A stretch of 64,000 nt of DNA from Carboxylicivirga fragile (GTDB taxonomy: Bacteria; Bacteroidota; Bacteroidia; Bacteroidales; Marinilabiliaceae), in contig JAFMVD010000020.1 in NCBI GenBank assembly GCA_025499625.1, forward strand, positions 1 to 64,000, in the 5' to 3' direction. The translations under genes were made by a program, and so were the position numbers. The notes below the pieces were generated by a model, which ran no database searches, had not been told where the DNA came from, and was given only the letters and a program-made list of their open reading frames with translations. Shown here in pieces: positions 6,739 to 14,056 of the stretch (the stretch's first letter is position 1; every line of letters begins with the position of its first letter).

Positions 6739-8880
6739 TTAATTTGTTTTATCATTGTTATTAATATTCATATTTTCAATCAGTTCCAACAGGGAACTAG
6801 TTGGACTAATGGCATAACACGTTACTCGCTTCTTGCCCCTTCTTTTGGTTTTAAAGCCTCTTTCAGCCATCTTCTTGCCCAATGATGGAACATTGATCCT
6901 CTTTCCAAATTGAGGGAATTCCCTGCCTAGAATCAGCACTAAATCCAATGTTGATATATAATATGGTTCAACACCTTTAATAGGATACTCAACATAATCA
7001 TCCAATACCATATCCACATCGCTCTGCTGCATATGGTCTTCTGTTATTTGATCCAACAAGTCCCTATCTGTTGGTTCATATGAGTACTTAAAGTCATTAG
7101 CGTACAAGTGATATGCTTCCATGAACAAGTCGATGTAATCCAATTGAGGTAATTTCTTCTGGTGGATCATCTCCAACTCTAGGGGAATGATTCTACGGTT
7201 ACCTTTATCTCGAATAATATGAACCTGATTCCCTGAACCTGCAAATGAACAGTTACGGTCAATAACTGAAATTCTTCTATCGTACTTCCTACGTGTAGAG
7301 AAGGAACTTTGACTCAGGATATTCCTGAATGTTTTTTCTGCATTAAATGTGCGTCCATCCATCTCATCATCAATGATTAGTAACGACTGCCCCATTAACA
7401 CCTTAAAATCCTCGTCAAATGCAATAGGATGTTCTGTTTGATAGGTTCGTAACTCTTCCGGCAATATGAACTTTCTCAACAAAGTAGTTTTACCAATACC
7501 TTGCTCCGTACTCAAAAGGCACAAGAAGAATTCATTGGCGAACTCTCCACCGAGTGCTTGAGCAATGATGCCTACATACCACTTTTTGAAGAAATGAAGA
7601 ACGATGCCCTTATCAATGTCTTTATTCTTCAACTCAATGCAGTCCATCCACTTTTCAAACGTACCGAGAGGATGACGATCCTTGTGTTTTTCAATAAAAG
7701 CTTTGATCGGGTGAAACTGATTGATGTAATTGGACTTAATTACCTCTTCAAATCGAGTCCTTGGCACTTCCTTCCCAAAGTACTTTTTCAAGTCGATGAA
7801 CAGGGTATTGTAAGTCATTTCCGTAATGATCTTACCATCTTTAATGATGTCCTGACGGAACGCATCGTATTGAACTCCCTGTTCATTCAGGTAAGCAGCA
7901 ATATCGTCTGAACTAATACTATTGGTTCTTACTTTGCCCTTAACTTCGAAACCATATTGGGGCAAGAGACTTTCAGTTTTTCTATTGTCACCATTACCTT
8001 CCAGAACTTTAAGAACTTGAAAATGATTATTCGGCTGTTTGACTTTAAAACCTGCTGAACCACTAAAGCACATATAAACCTTTGAATCCTTATAATAGTA
8101 CCCACTGAAGGCAGCACTTGAACCGGGTCTAGTCAACTTCACCATTTGATCATCTTCGGCATAAACAGTCCATCCATGCTTTTTAAACAGTTCGATGATG
8201 TTGTATTCCTCATTGAACTTTACAATTGCTGGCTCTTTGTATTCATGCGGTTTAACCTCTTTTTGTTTAGCTATAGCATTACGATCCAGACTACGTGCTA
8301 GGGTTAATAATGTGTCTCTCTCTTCAGGTGTTATAACAGGAATATCAATATTCATTTGAATGAAATCCATTTTACCTTGTCTTACTGAATAGTCGTTAAG
8401 GTGATGGCAGAAGTAACCTCCTTCCCCACGAGTTTCTAGTATTACTTCGCCTTGCTCTGAGTGTGCTAATTTCAGATTACCATCAATAACGGCATCCGTA
8501 CATCTGTAGATGAAGTGATAACCTTCATTTGGGGTTCTCTGAATTATCAACTTGGATGCAAGGTCTTCAGGAATTATCTTGTGATAATCGGCAAATATTG
8601 CTTTATCAGGATCATTCTTTACATCGATGTCAATGCATTCTAAATGACCGGATACTTCTCCAGTAATTATTCCAACATATCCACCATTGTCAAAATGTTC
8701 TTTCCACTGCTTATATGGTGCAATTTCCGACTGATATTGCTTCCACTTTCCAAATGGACACTTATTGCTGTTTACTGGTATTATTGACAGGTCTAGATCA
8801 TTACTTTTCCCTGATTCTGTAGTATTTATATCTACAGGAGGAATTGGTGTTAGTTGGTCGTTTTCTTCATTAATTTTCAT
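6739..8880 (-). CDS. Prim-Pol/VirE-type primase-helicase
   Basis: Replication protein of 713 residues with two parts. The N-terminal part resembles archaeo-eukaryotic primase-polymerase domains: GKWKQYQ (44-50), the metal-binding acidic motif ECIDIDVKN (81-89), and GYHFIYR (120-126). Residues about 380-600 form a VirE/superfamily-3-like ATPase: Walker A TEQGIGKTT (458-466), Walker B LLIIDDEMD (500-508), a sensor region SFAGSGNQ, and the arginine-rich GNRRIIPLEL. The C-terminus (about 640-700) is a probable winged helix. Together it would open and prime the element's origin. It is the second gene of the inner operon, overlapping the small ribbon-helix-helix gene by 11 bases and lying next to the iteron region at 9191-9336. 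Confidence 0.85.
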   Translation of the reverse strand: MKINEENDQLTPIPPVDINTTESGKSNDLDLSIIPVNSNKCPFGKWKQYQSEIAPYKQWKEHFDNGGYVGIITGEVSGHLECIDIDVKNDPDKAIFADYHKIIPEDLASKLIIQRTPNEGYHFIYRCTDAVIDGNLKLAHSEQGEVILETRGEGGYFCHHLNDYSVRQGKMDFIQMNIDIPVITPEERDTLLTLARSLDRNAIAKQKEVKPHEYKEPAIVKFNEEYNIIELFKKHGWTVYAEDDQMVKLTRPGSSAAFSGYYYKDSKVYMCFSGSAGFKVKQPNNHFQVLKVLEGNGDNRKTESLLPQYGFEVKGKVRTNSISSDDIAAYLNEQGVQYDAFRQDIIKDGKIITEMTYNTLFIDLKKYFGKEVPRTRFEEVIKSNYINQFHPIKAFIEKHKDRHPLGTFEKWMDCIELKNKDIDKGIVLHFFKKWYVGIIAQALGGEFANEFFLCLLSTEQGIGKTTLLRKFILPEELRTYQTEHPIAFDEDFKVLMGQSLLIIDDEMDGRTFNAEKTFRNILSQSSFSTRRKYDRRISVIDRNCSFAGSGNQVHIIRDKGNRRIIPLELEMIHQKKLPQLDYIDLFMEAYHLYANDFKYSYEPTDRDLLDQITEDHMQQSDVDMVLDDYVEYPIKGVEPYYISTLDLVLILGREFPQFGKRINVPSLGKKMAERGFKTKRRGKKRVTCYAISPTSSLLELIENMNINNNDKTN

Positions 8881-9058
8881 TGTTTAAAGGATTATACATA
8901 GAGTTATTTTTTAGTACAGCTTTCGCAATTAGCTGTTTGACGTAAACTGTCACAGGCAGATACTCTGCCTGAGCAGTTTGCTTTAATTTTTCATTTAGAC
9001 CTTTTTCTAGGTAAAGGTTCAACCTTACATTCTGATCATTTTTTTTACTTTTTCTCAT
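8870..9058 (-). CDS. Ribbon-helix-helix protein upstream of the primase
   Basis: A 62-residue protein starting at the ATG at 9058. The upstream frame is longer, but its first 34 codons look non-coding. RLNLYLEKGLNEKLKQTAQA and EYLPVTVYVKQLIAKAV give the strand-helix-helix pattern of ribbon-helix-helix DNA-binding proteins, preceded by a basic arm (MRKSKKNDQN). It shares layout with the protein at 5116. It is translationally coupled to the primase and immediately downstream of the iteron-like repeats, so it is a good candidate to bind them or to autoregulate the replication operon. Confidence 0.65.
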   Translation of the reverse strand: MRKSKKNDQNVRLNLYLEKGLNEKLKQTAQAEYLPVTVYVKQLIAKAVLKNNSMYNPLNNEN

Positions 9059-9190
9059 GATCTTCTTGATTTTAACTATAAAGTTATTTTTCGCCTGACT
9101 GATAATACTTAACACCGTCACGTACTCATAAATACTCAGCTTGTGCGTTTTGAACACCAAACAGAGGTATTTTTTTTATTATTTTTTGTT

Positions 9191-9336
9191 TAGGGTAGAC
9201 AAGCGACAAGCTAGAACCCTATATTTTACTGAAATTAGATACATTTACAGTAGGTATTTGCACCCCCTAATATCGACTGTACTGTATTTAGAAAGTTTTA
9301 AACCTGCTTGTCACCTTGTCACCTTGTCTACCCTTA
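9191..9336. repeat. Iteron-like repeats and inverted repeat, putative origin/operator
   Basis: Three tandem 8-base units, CTTGTCAC, CTTGTCAC, CTTGTCTA, occupy 9307-9330. The final unit continues into CTACCCTTA and is inverted 100 bases away as TAGGGTAGACAAG followed by CGACAAG (9191-9210). An AT-rich stretch lies between. The array lies directly upstream of the ribbon-helix-helix and primase-helicase genes. This is the layout of plasmid iteron origins or an autoregulatory operator. The role is inferred. Confidence 0.6.
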
Positions 9337-9390
9337 GATAGTTTTTGATCTCTAAGCCAACATTGGGGAGAATAATAAGTAAGACTATTG

Positions 9391-9765
9391 TTAGGCATCC
9401 CCAAGCATATTCATCATCTTATTCATATTGAACCCTGCCCCCATAAGCAGATCGATAAACAAAAACGAATTATATGTATCGACTTCTTTTAAATAACTCA
9501 AAGCTAGGTTGAAGTTGACTAGAACAACCTCTCCCTTGCGGAGGATGACCTTGTTCTCTTGCATGTCATTATCTACCAATGCCAATTGAATAATTTCCTT
9601 ACTTTGGGAAGTACTCATAAACTCTAATGGTGATTTACCTTCTGGCTTACCATAGGACTCATAAATTTCCCATAGGTTAATCAACTCACCACGTATTTGT
9701 TTATCAGTAAACTCCTCTACATAGCTGTTAAACTTTAGCTTTAATTCTTCACGATTTTTTTCCAT
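9391..9765 (-). CDS. Hypothetical protein, 124 aa
   Basis: Not recognised. A largely helical, soluble protein: charged helix at the start (MEKNREELKLKFNSYVEEF), a middle region ELINLWEIYESYGKPEGKSP, and a hydrophobic-amphipathic C-terminal half (VVLVNFNLALSYLKEV, SFLFIDLLMGAGFNMNKM). No cysteine, signal or membrane span. The region that follows (9161-9390) is the iteron region. It is the gene before the replication module in the long minus-strand operon. Confidence 0.5.
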   Translation of the reverse strand: MEKNREELKLKFNSYVEEFTDKQIRGELINLWEIYESYGKPEGKSPLEFMSTSQSKEIIQLALVDNDMQENKVILRKGEVVLVNFNLALSYLKEVDTYNSFLFIDLLMGAGFNMNKMMNMLGDA

Positions 9766-9808
9766 GATACTTTAATTTTAAACATTATATTTCTATTACT
9801 TATTGAAC

Positions 9809-10171
9809 TCAGATTGCTTTAAAGAATTTATGAAGCTTCGAGTTCAACTCATTTAGATTCTTATACAGAGCAGGACAGGTATCCTCAATATCACCAAGTA
9901 GAAAATTGTACTCGAATAGGAATTCATCATTTTTATCTATCATCTCCTGATATTCAAACTTTACATTCAATGTACTCAATGCTAATTCCATCCATTGTGC
10001 ATCTCGAACACAAGAGGTGTAAAGACTTACACTACCATTACCATCTGCATATTGGGATTCTGAGAAAACATCCAATATCCAATCTGCTTTTACTTCGATT
10101 GTTGCTGAGTTCTTTTTAGTTTCATTTTTTGAAACAGTCGATTCTGAGTTTTTTAAATTATCGTTTTTCAT
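9809..10171 (-). CDS. Small protein, paralogue of the 5831-6208 product
   Basis: A 120-residue protein with the same landmarks as the 5831-6208 product: V-K-A-D-W-I-L, then LYTSCVRDAQWMELALSTL, then VKFEYQEM, then a C-terminal helix after LGDIEDTCPAL. The N-terminal 30 residues are low-complexity and rich in N, S, K and T, unlike the paralogue. Function unknown. The presence of two copies in one operon suggests an ancient duplication within the element. Confidence 0.55.
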   Translation of the reverse strand: MKNDNLKNSESTVSKNETKKNSATIEVKADWILDVFSESQYADGNGSVSLYTSCVRDAQWMELALSTLNVKFEYQEMIDKNDEFLFEYNFLLGDIEDTCPALYKNLNELNSKLHKFFKAI

Positions 10172-10229
10172 GATATTATATTTTAATGATTAATAACTAT
10201 CCCGATTTAACATCAAGATTAATTTCACC

Positions 10230-10385
10230 CTACTTTAAATTGGTCAGGGTCAGACCAGACGTTGAAAAATAATATTGCGCAATACTATAAGGTGTACACC
10301 TTGAGTAGCAATCCCCATCAAAGGGGGATCGTGAGAGAAAAATATTCAAATCCTATGCTCGTTATAGATCAGCATTAGCAACCCA
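10230..10385 (-). other. Hairpin-rich intergenic element
   Basis: This gap holds several independent dyads: TGGTC/GACCA (10241-10257), the 12-base palindrome TATTGCGCAATA (10273-10284), the palindrome AAGGTGTACACCTT (10289-10302), and ATCCCC/GGGGAT (10311-10329). It follows a gene on the minus strand and precedes another. It resembles, in density of structure and in a CCCC-TTT-GAT-GGGG motif, the repeat elements at 11031 and 12146, but the sequence is different. A transcribed regulatory RNA or attenuator is possible. Confidence 0.35.
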
Positions 10386-10961
10386 TCAATCACTTGCTAT
10401 GGCACTTAAAACCTCATTAAAACTAATGTTATTTGATCTCCATGATTCATAAATCAAATTCACAAATACTTCGAATTTAAAATGATCAATAGATGCAATT
10501 TTTGTTCTAAATTCACTTAGATCACCTAAATAACACATGACTCCATCACCGTATTCAATAGAATCCAATAAGTTATCCTTAGAATTAGAGAACCAACCTT
10601 GATTATATTGAATCGATGTCCCATTGTAAGCTTGGAAAATGTATGCAAGTTGCTGGGATGTAAACACTCCTTTTAGTTCAATCATTACCAATCTATGCAG
10701 ATGACAATTAAAATTAAGGCTATTGGATACTGTTCTAAATGATTTATTGACAATCATGCTTTCATCCTCATCTAATCCACTAATATACCCTGCTAAATCC
10801 TCATTGTCGTTCATAAATGATGCGAGAGCGATAAGCGAGTTGGAGTCAAATTTTCTAGTTTTTAACATTGAAGATGTTAATGCTTCCATGAAATTTGAAG
10901 CTTCTGATGTGCTACTAGTACTTCTTAAGTCCACAATAGCTGTTTTTGAATTGTTTTTCAT
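10386..10961 (-). CDS. Hypothetical protein, 191 aa
   Basis: Not recognised. The N-terminal 35 residues are rich in Ser and Thr. The rest is mainly helical (ASNFMEALTSSML, LIALASFMNDNEDLAGYISG, SSLNF-like segments) with some aromatic strands (SIQYNQGWFSNSKDNLLDSI). There is a Cys-His pair (NCHLHRL) but no zinc-finger pattern. It ends ISFNEVLSAIASD. The gene lies between two hairpin-rich intergenic regions in the minus-strand operon. Nothing ties it to a known family. Confidence 0.5.
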   Translation of the reverse strand: MKNNSKTAIVDLRSTSSTSEASNFMEALTSSMLKTRKFDSNSLIALASFMNDNEDLAGYISGLDEDESMIVNKSFRTVSNSLNFNCHLHRLVMIELKGVFTSQQLAYIFQAYNGTSIQYNQGWFSNSKDNLLDSIEYGDGVMCYLGDLSEFRTKIASIDHFKFEVFVNLIYESWRSNNISFNEVLSAIASD

Positions 10962-11030
10962 TTTATAAAAATTAAATTGTTAATAATTCCCTCCTAAGGC
11001 ATCGGGTATCCATATAATTTCGTTACTAAC

Positions 11031-11206
11031 CTCCCCCAAATGGCACGACAATATCAGGCGACAATATCTACTGTCGTTATTAGTGCCCGTAAATACATTA
11101 AGGGGAGTCATTGATTACTAATCGTTTGTAATCAATCTAAGATTCAAATGCTGTTAGTGTAATCTAACGTCTGTCGGATAAGCACCTTCTATCGATTCAG
11201 GTAATT
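11031..11206 (-). ncRNA. Structured RNA-like element, copy A
   Basis: About 176 bases, closely similar to copy B at 12146-12322. Shared stretches include AAATGGCACGACAATATCAG, TTGATTACTAATC, and GTAATCTAACGTC. Predicted hairpins on the minus-strand transcript include TTGATTAC/GTAATCAA (8 bp; 11111-11118 and 11128-11135), GTTAG/CTAAC, and CGACA/TGTCG. Long-range CTCCCC/GGGGAG pairing is possible. CGACA(G/A)TA can pair with either of two TTGTCG copies, giving alternative folds. It lies in the leader of the gene at 10386. Whether it is a stand-alone RNA or a 5' regulatory leader is unknown. Confidence 0.55.
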
Positions 11207-11269
11207 GACAATCAATATAATCGGCTGTCAGCCACCTAATCGATTAGGCACTGGCATTGCTACTCCAAG

Positions 11270-12106
11270 TTATTTCACTGCAAATTGCTGTTCAATAATT
11301 TCGGGATATTGTTGCCAGACTTTTCCGTCTAGTTCTTTACCATTTAACTTCTTACTTCGTTTTATTCCATCTTCTCCCCATGTCCCCCACTGCTTAAAGA
11401 AGAATGCAATACCATCTGTTTCGCATTGTTGCTTGATGTTTAATACCCAATCTTTTTCCATGGGTCTGGCTTTATGCCCACTTTCTCCTCCAACTATTGC
11501 CAAATGAATTCCTGCTAGGTTTATTTCCCCTAAATCCTCAAGCAATGGCTCTACAGATAAGAATAATACACTTGCTTGCAGGTTTCTCAATTTATCAATC
11601 CGTGGCAACCCTTCTTTACGATTATCTACAGTAACACCAAGCCATACATTTCTTGGTATTGTTCGTTGTGATAAATAATCATACATCCTATTGGCTCTCT
11701 TGGTCAGAATCTGATAGGTGTGCTGTGGTGTTTGTTCAATAACGTTGAAAATTTCATCTAAATACTCTCTAGGCATATCCTCGTGAAAGGTGTCACTCAT
11801 AGAGTTTACAAAATACACTGTCGGCTTTTTTCTCCTTAGAGGTTCATTCAAACGTGACGGAACAGTATTGAACTCAAATCCATTCTCATATCCTTCTACC
11901 CCCATTGCTTGTAAACGGGTAGCCATTGTTTCAGCGTAGCAGTTCTTGCACCCTGAACTTACTTTAGTACAGCCAGCCGAAGGATTCCATGTTTTCTCTG
12001 TCCATTCAATCTTGTGTTTCATTTTACTACTTTTTAAATTACTTGTTTCTTCCTTATTGCTACTCTTGCTCCTTGAGCCGACTGTAGCTGAAATATTACT
12101 TTTCAT
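11270..12106 (-). CDS. DUF5131 (phage Gp37/Gp68-like) protein
   Basis: The family signature is plain: WNPSAGCTKVSSGCKNCYAE with a C-x5-C-x2-C cluster near residue 45, then VYFVNSMSDTFHEDMP, ILTKRANRM, LGVTVDNRKE, LFLSVEPLLEDLG, IVGGESGHKARPM, FFFKQWGTWGE. Members occur widely in phages and mobile elements. The three cysteines suggest a metal or iron-sulfur site and the domain has been linked to radical SAM-like folds; the reaction is not established. It is usually paired with a three-Cys-motif partner (TcmP), and the adjacent genes are not recognisable as TcmP. Start chosen at 12106 because an AT-rich leader precedes it; the family core begins at MKHKIEW (12022). Confidence 0.85.
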   Translation of the reverse strand: MKSNISATVGSRSKSSNKEETSNLKSSKMKHKIEWTEKTWNPSAGCTKVSSGCKNCYAETMATRLQAMGVEGYENGFEFNTVPSRLNEPLRRKKPTVYFVNSMSDTFHEDMPREYLDEIFNVIEQTPQHTYQILTKRANRMYDYLSQRTIPRNVWLGVTVDNRKEGLPRIDKLRNLQASVLFLSVEPLLEDLGEINLAGIHLAIVGGESGHKARPMEKDWVLNIKQQCETDGIAFFFKQWGTWGEDGIKRSKKLNGKELDGKVWQQYPEIIEQQFAVK

Positions 12107-12145
12107 CTTTAAAAAATTAATTTTCAATACTTTATTTTGTGTCAA

Positions 12146-12322
12146 ACCTACCCCAAATGGCACGACAATATCAGGCGACAAAAGCTATTGTCGGTAAAAG
12201 TGTCGGTTATTACATTAAGGGGAATGATTGATTACTAATCACTTGCAATCAACCTAATGTTCAAAATATGTTAGAGTAATCTAACGTCTATCGGATAGTA
12301 CCTACTATAGGTTCAGGTAATG
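12146..12322 (-). ncRNA. Structured RNA-like element, copy B
   Basis: About 177 bases similar to copy A (11031-11206). The stem TTGATTAC/GCAATCAA (12228-12235, 12245-12252) carries one change from copy A that becomes a G-U wobble on the minus-strand transcript. This supports an RNA transcribed leftwards. CGACAATA can pair with TTGTCG or with a second TATTGTCG copy, exclusive choices. Other stems: GTTAG/CTAAC, ACCTA/TAGGT. The element starts at the stop codon of the gene at 12305 and ends in the leader of the DUF5131 gene. Confidence 0.55.
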
Positions 12323-13117
12323 CCCAACTGAGTTGCTAAGTGTGAAGTCAATAAACTTCTTATCCACTTTACCGGGAAGAGTATCACATCGTCTTCTATT
12401 AACCTCAAACAACTTATTTGTCTCGTGGTTAATGAAATACAATAGTGCAACCTCATATTTTGATGGTTTCCTGCTATCCTCAATAAACTCCTTCGATAAT
12501 TCTTTGATGAAGTAACTCAAGTGAGCGTAGGTTTTAAACCATACAATTAGGGCAGGATTATCTGAAGTGAATACTTTCTTGAAATCCGGTAGATTACAAT
12601 CAATATAACCTTCTCTTTTGAAATCCTTATGGATGTATGCCAGAATATCATGTTTCCTCTTATTAGCTTCTGGACGTATTTTAAACCTTGGTTTCTTATC
12701 GATAACCTGTTTACCGTACCCTTTAAGAAACTCCAGTGTTTCATCACAATAATCCATCTTCACCCGAACAATATCTGTAAATCCAATATCATCGAAACAC
12801 CTGACCTCATTTTGAAGATAATATCCCAACTGCTCTCTTGCTGATTTAATTTGTTGGGAACATTCCTCAATTACCTCTAGGGGTTTGTTCTCGACAATAT
12901 ACAGCCGGAACTCATTGAACTGCTGATCTAACTCCTCTCTCAAGAAGATACTGCATCTATGACCGTTAATTTCAATATATCTTAATCGCTCTGATAGTTC
13001 TATACCGGAATCATGCATATCAGCTTTGATCTCGTCAATATTATCATGCTCCTCATTTAGGGGATCGTGCTTGATGGTGTAATCGTTGTTTATTAATGTT
13101 GTTATGAACTCTTTCAT
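12305..13117 (-). CDS. Hypothetical protein, 270 aa
   Basis: Not recognised. Two-part protein. Residues about 1-150 are helical and charged (NGHRCSIFLREELDQQFNEF, LEVIEECSQQIKSAREQLGY). Residues about 160-270 carry HDILAYIHKDFKREGYIDCN, ALIVWFKTYAHLSYFIKELS, and a basic end (EVNRRRCDTLPGKVDKKFID). The C-terminal third faintly recalls RteC-like regulators of Bacteroides conjugative elements in its aromatic/helix layout, but no motif fixes this. Its stop codon overlaps the start of element B. Confidence 0.4.
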   Translation of the reverse strand: MKEFITTLINNDYTIKHDPLNEEHDNIDEIKADMHDSGIELSERLRYIEINGHRCSIFLREELDQQFNEFRLYIVENKPLEVIEECSQQIKSAREQLGYYLQNEVRCFDDIGFTDIVRVKMDYCDETLEFLKGYGKQVIDKKPRFKIRPEANKRKHDILAYIHKDFKREGYIDCNLPDFKKVFTSDNPALIVWFKTYAHLSYFIKELSKEFIEDSRKPSKYEVALLYFINHETNKLFEVNRRRCDTLPGKVDKKFIDFTLSNSVGHYLNL

Positions 13118-13139
13118 TGGTTTTAGATTTTAATTAAAA

Positions 13140-13532
13140 TTATTTCTTAATCATCGACATTATCTCTTTCTTTTGGTCATCAGAAATAAATCCCCAAGGG
13201 AAGAGGTCTTCAGCAAGAACATTCATATCAATTAATGTACTCTTCGTTAATTTATGGCATATGTAGTTGGCATATATTGAGACATCATTTTCATCATCAA
13301 TGCAAATCTCCAACATCACTGCCGAACCAAGAGTTAAATCATGGTCTGCTTTAGTTTTTAGTAATTTTAATAACTTTTGTGCACCAAGTAGATCGTCTAG
13401 TTCTGAATGTGACCTAATAACTTTCTTAAAACTATTGCTCTTGTCCAGCAACATTGTCATAAACAGTTGGCTATCCTCACTACTCATTAGTTTATTTGGA
13501 CTCAAATCCTTTATCTCATTTGTTTTTTTCAT
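13140..13532 (-). CDS. Hypothetical protein, 130 aa
   Basis: Not recognised. It is a soluble helical protein with leucine-rich helices (LDDLLGAQKLLKLLKTKADH, LTLGSAVMLEICIDDENDVS) and a polar N-terminus. There are two cysteines and a W-G-F motif (FPWGFISDDQKKEI) near the end. It lies 22 bases upstream of the 270-aa gene in the same operon. Nothing links it to a known function. Confidence 0.45.
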   Translation of the reverse strand: MKKTNEIKDLSPNKLMSSEDSQLFMTMLLDKSNSFKKVIRSHSELDDLLGAQKLLKLLKTKADHDLTLGSAVMLEICIDDENDVSIYANYICHKLTKSTLIDMNVLAEDLFPWGFISDDQKKEIMSMIKK

Positions 13533-13644
13533 GATATTAATATTTATAATTTGACACTTTATTTATTAATTTTTAAGCAAACGAATCCCATTCTGATCCA
13601 CAACTGGATTAGTTATATTCATTCAAAATCTAGTATTACATTTT

Positions 13645-13745
13645 TAAAATTAGGGACTCCCTATTTAAAGGGGTCTACACTATGACTTAGCACAGTCAGA
13701 GGTATAATATGATTCAGGCATTAGTCGTAATCGATGCCTTGCTCC
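13645..13745 (-). other. Hairpin-rich intergenic element
   Basis: Contains the near-dyad GACTCCC and GGGGTC (13650-13673), GACTT-type and GTC-type arms around 13684-13700, and GGCAT/ATGCC (13718-13739). Like the element at 10230, it sits between two operon genes and shares a CCCCTTT-AAAT-GGG motif on the minus-strand transcript. It is not a simple copy of elements A and B. Attenuator or transcript-stability structure is possible. Confidence 0.3.
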
Positions 13746-13750
13746 CTGAC

Positions 13751-14056
13751 CTACAGGCTAATCATTTCTTCGCCTATAACCTCATATTCAAACACATTAG
13801 CATCATTTTCAACAACGATATCTTCTTCTATTTCATAATAATCAAGTTCTTGAGAAGATATTGACAAATGATATTTACCTGCAGGAACTTCATCACAATA
13901 ACTTCTTTCAAAGTCTTGCATCGATACCAAATCATCAATCACGGTATTACCTTCCTTATCTGTTAAGGTCAAATTAATATTGGCATTCTCAGGTGTCTCT
14001 TCAAGACTTGCATAATTCTTGTTTACAATCCAAACCTCTAAATCTACTTTACACAT
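13751..14056 (-). CDS. Hypothetical beta-rich protein, 101 aa
   Basis: First gene of the leftward operon. Not recognised. Short alternating strands (KVDLEVWIVNKNYA, ANINLTLTDKEGNTVIDDLV, GKYHLSISSQELDYYEIEED, NVFEYEVIG) resemble a small prealbumin/carboxypeptidase-regulatory-like beta sandwich with the typical GKYHLSI strand. There is no export signal. The protein is acidic and could bind another protein, but no role is assigned. The long intergenic region upstream (14057-14672) probably holds its promoter. Confidence 0.45.
   Translation of the reverse strand: MCKVDLEVWIVNKNYASLEETPENANINLTLTDKEGNTVIDDLVSMQDFERSYCDEVPAGKYHLSISSQELDYYEIEEDIVVENDANVFEYEVIGEEMISL

Noticed and set aside
7501-7911. 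Plus-strand open frame of 136 codons inside the primase-helicase gene
   Set aside because: It lies opposite a conserved ATPase region with Walker motifs; its own translation has no recognisable pattern, so it is a shadow frame.
9307-9330. CRISPR array
   Set aside because: The three 8-base units are adjacent without spacers and too short for CRISPR repeats; an iteron or operator explanation fits better.
9141-9341. Plus-strand 66-codon gene across the iteron region
   Set aside because: It spans repeats and AT-rich non-coding sequence with no protein-like features and overlaps the start of the minus-strand gene.
12305-13117. RteC-like or TcmP-like identity for the 270-residue product
   Set aside because: The helix layout faintly recalls RteC and its location suggests TcmP, but no conserved motif of either was found.
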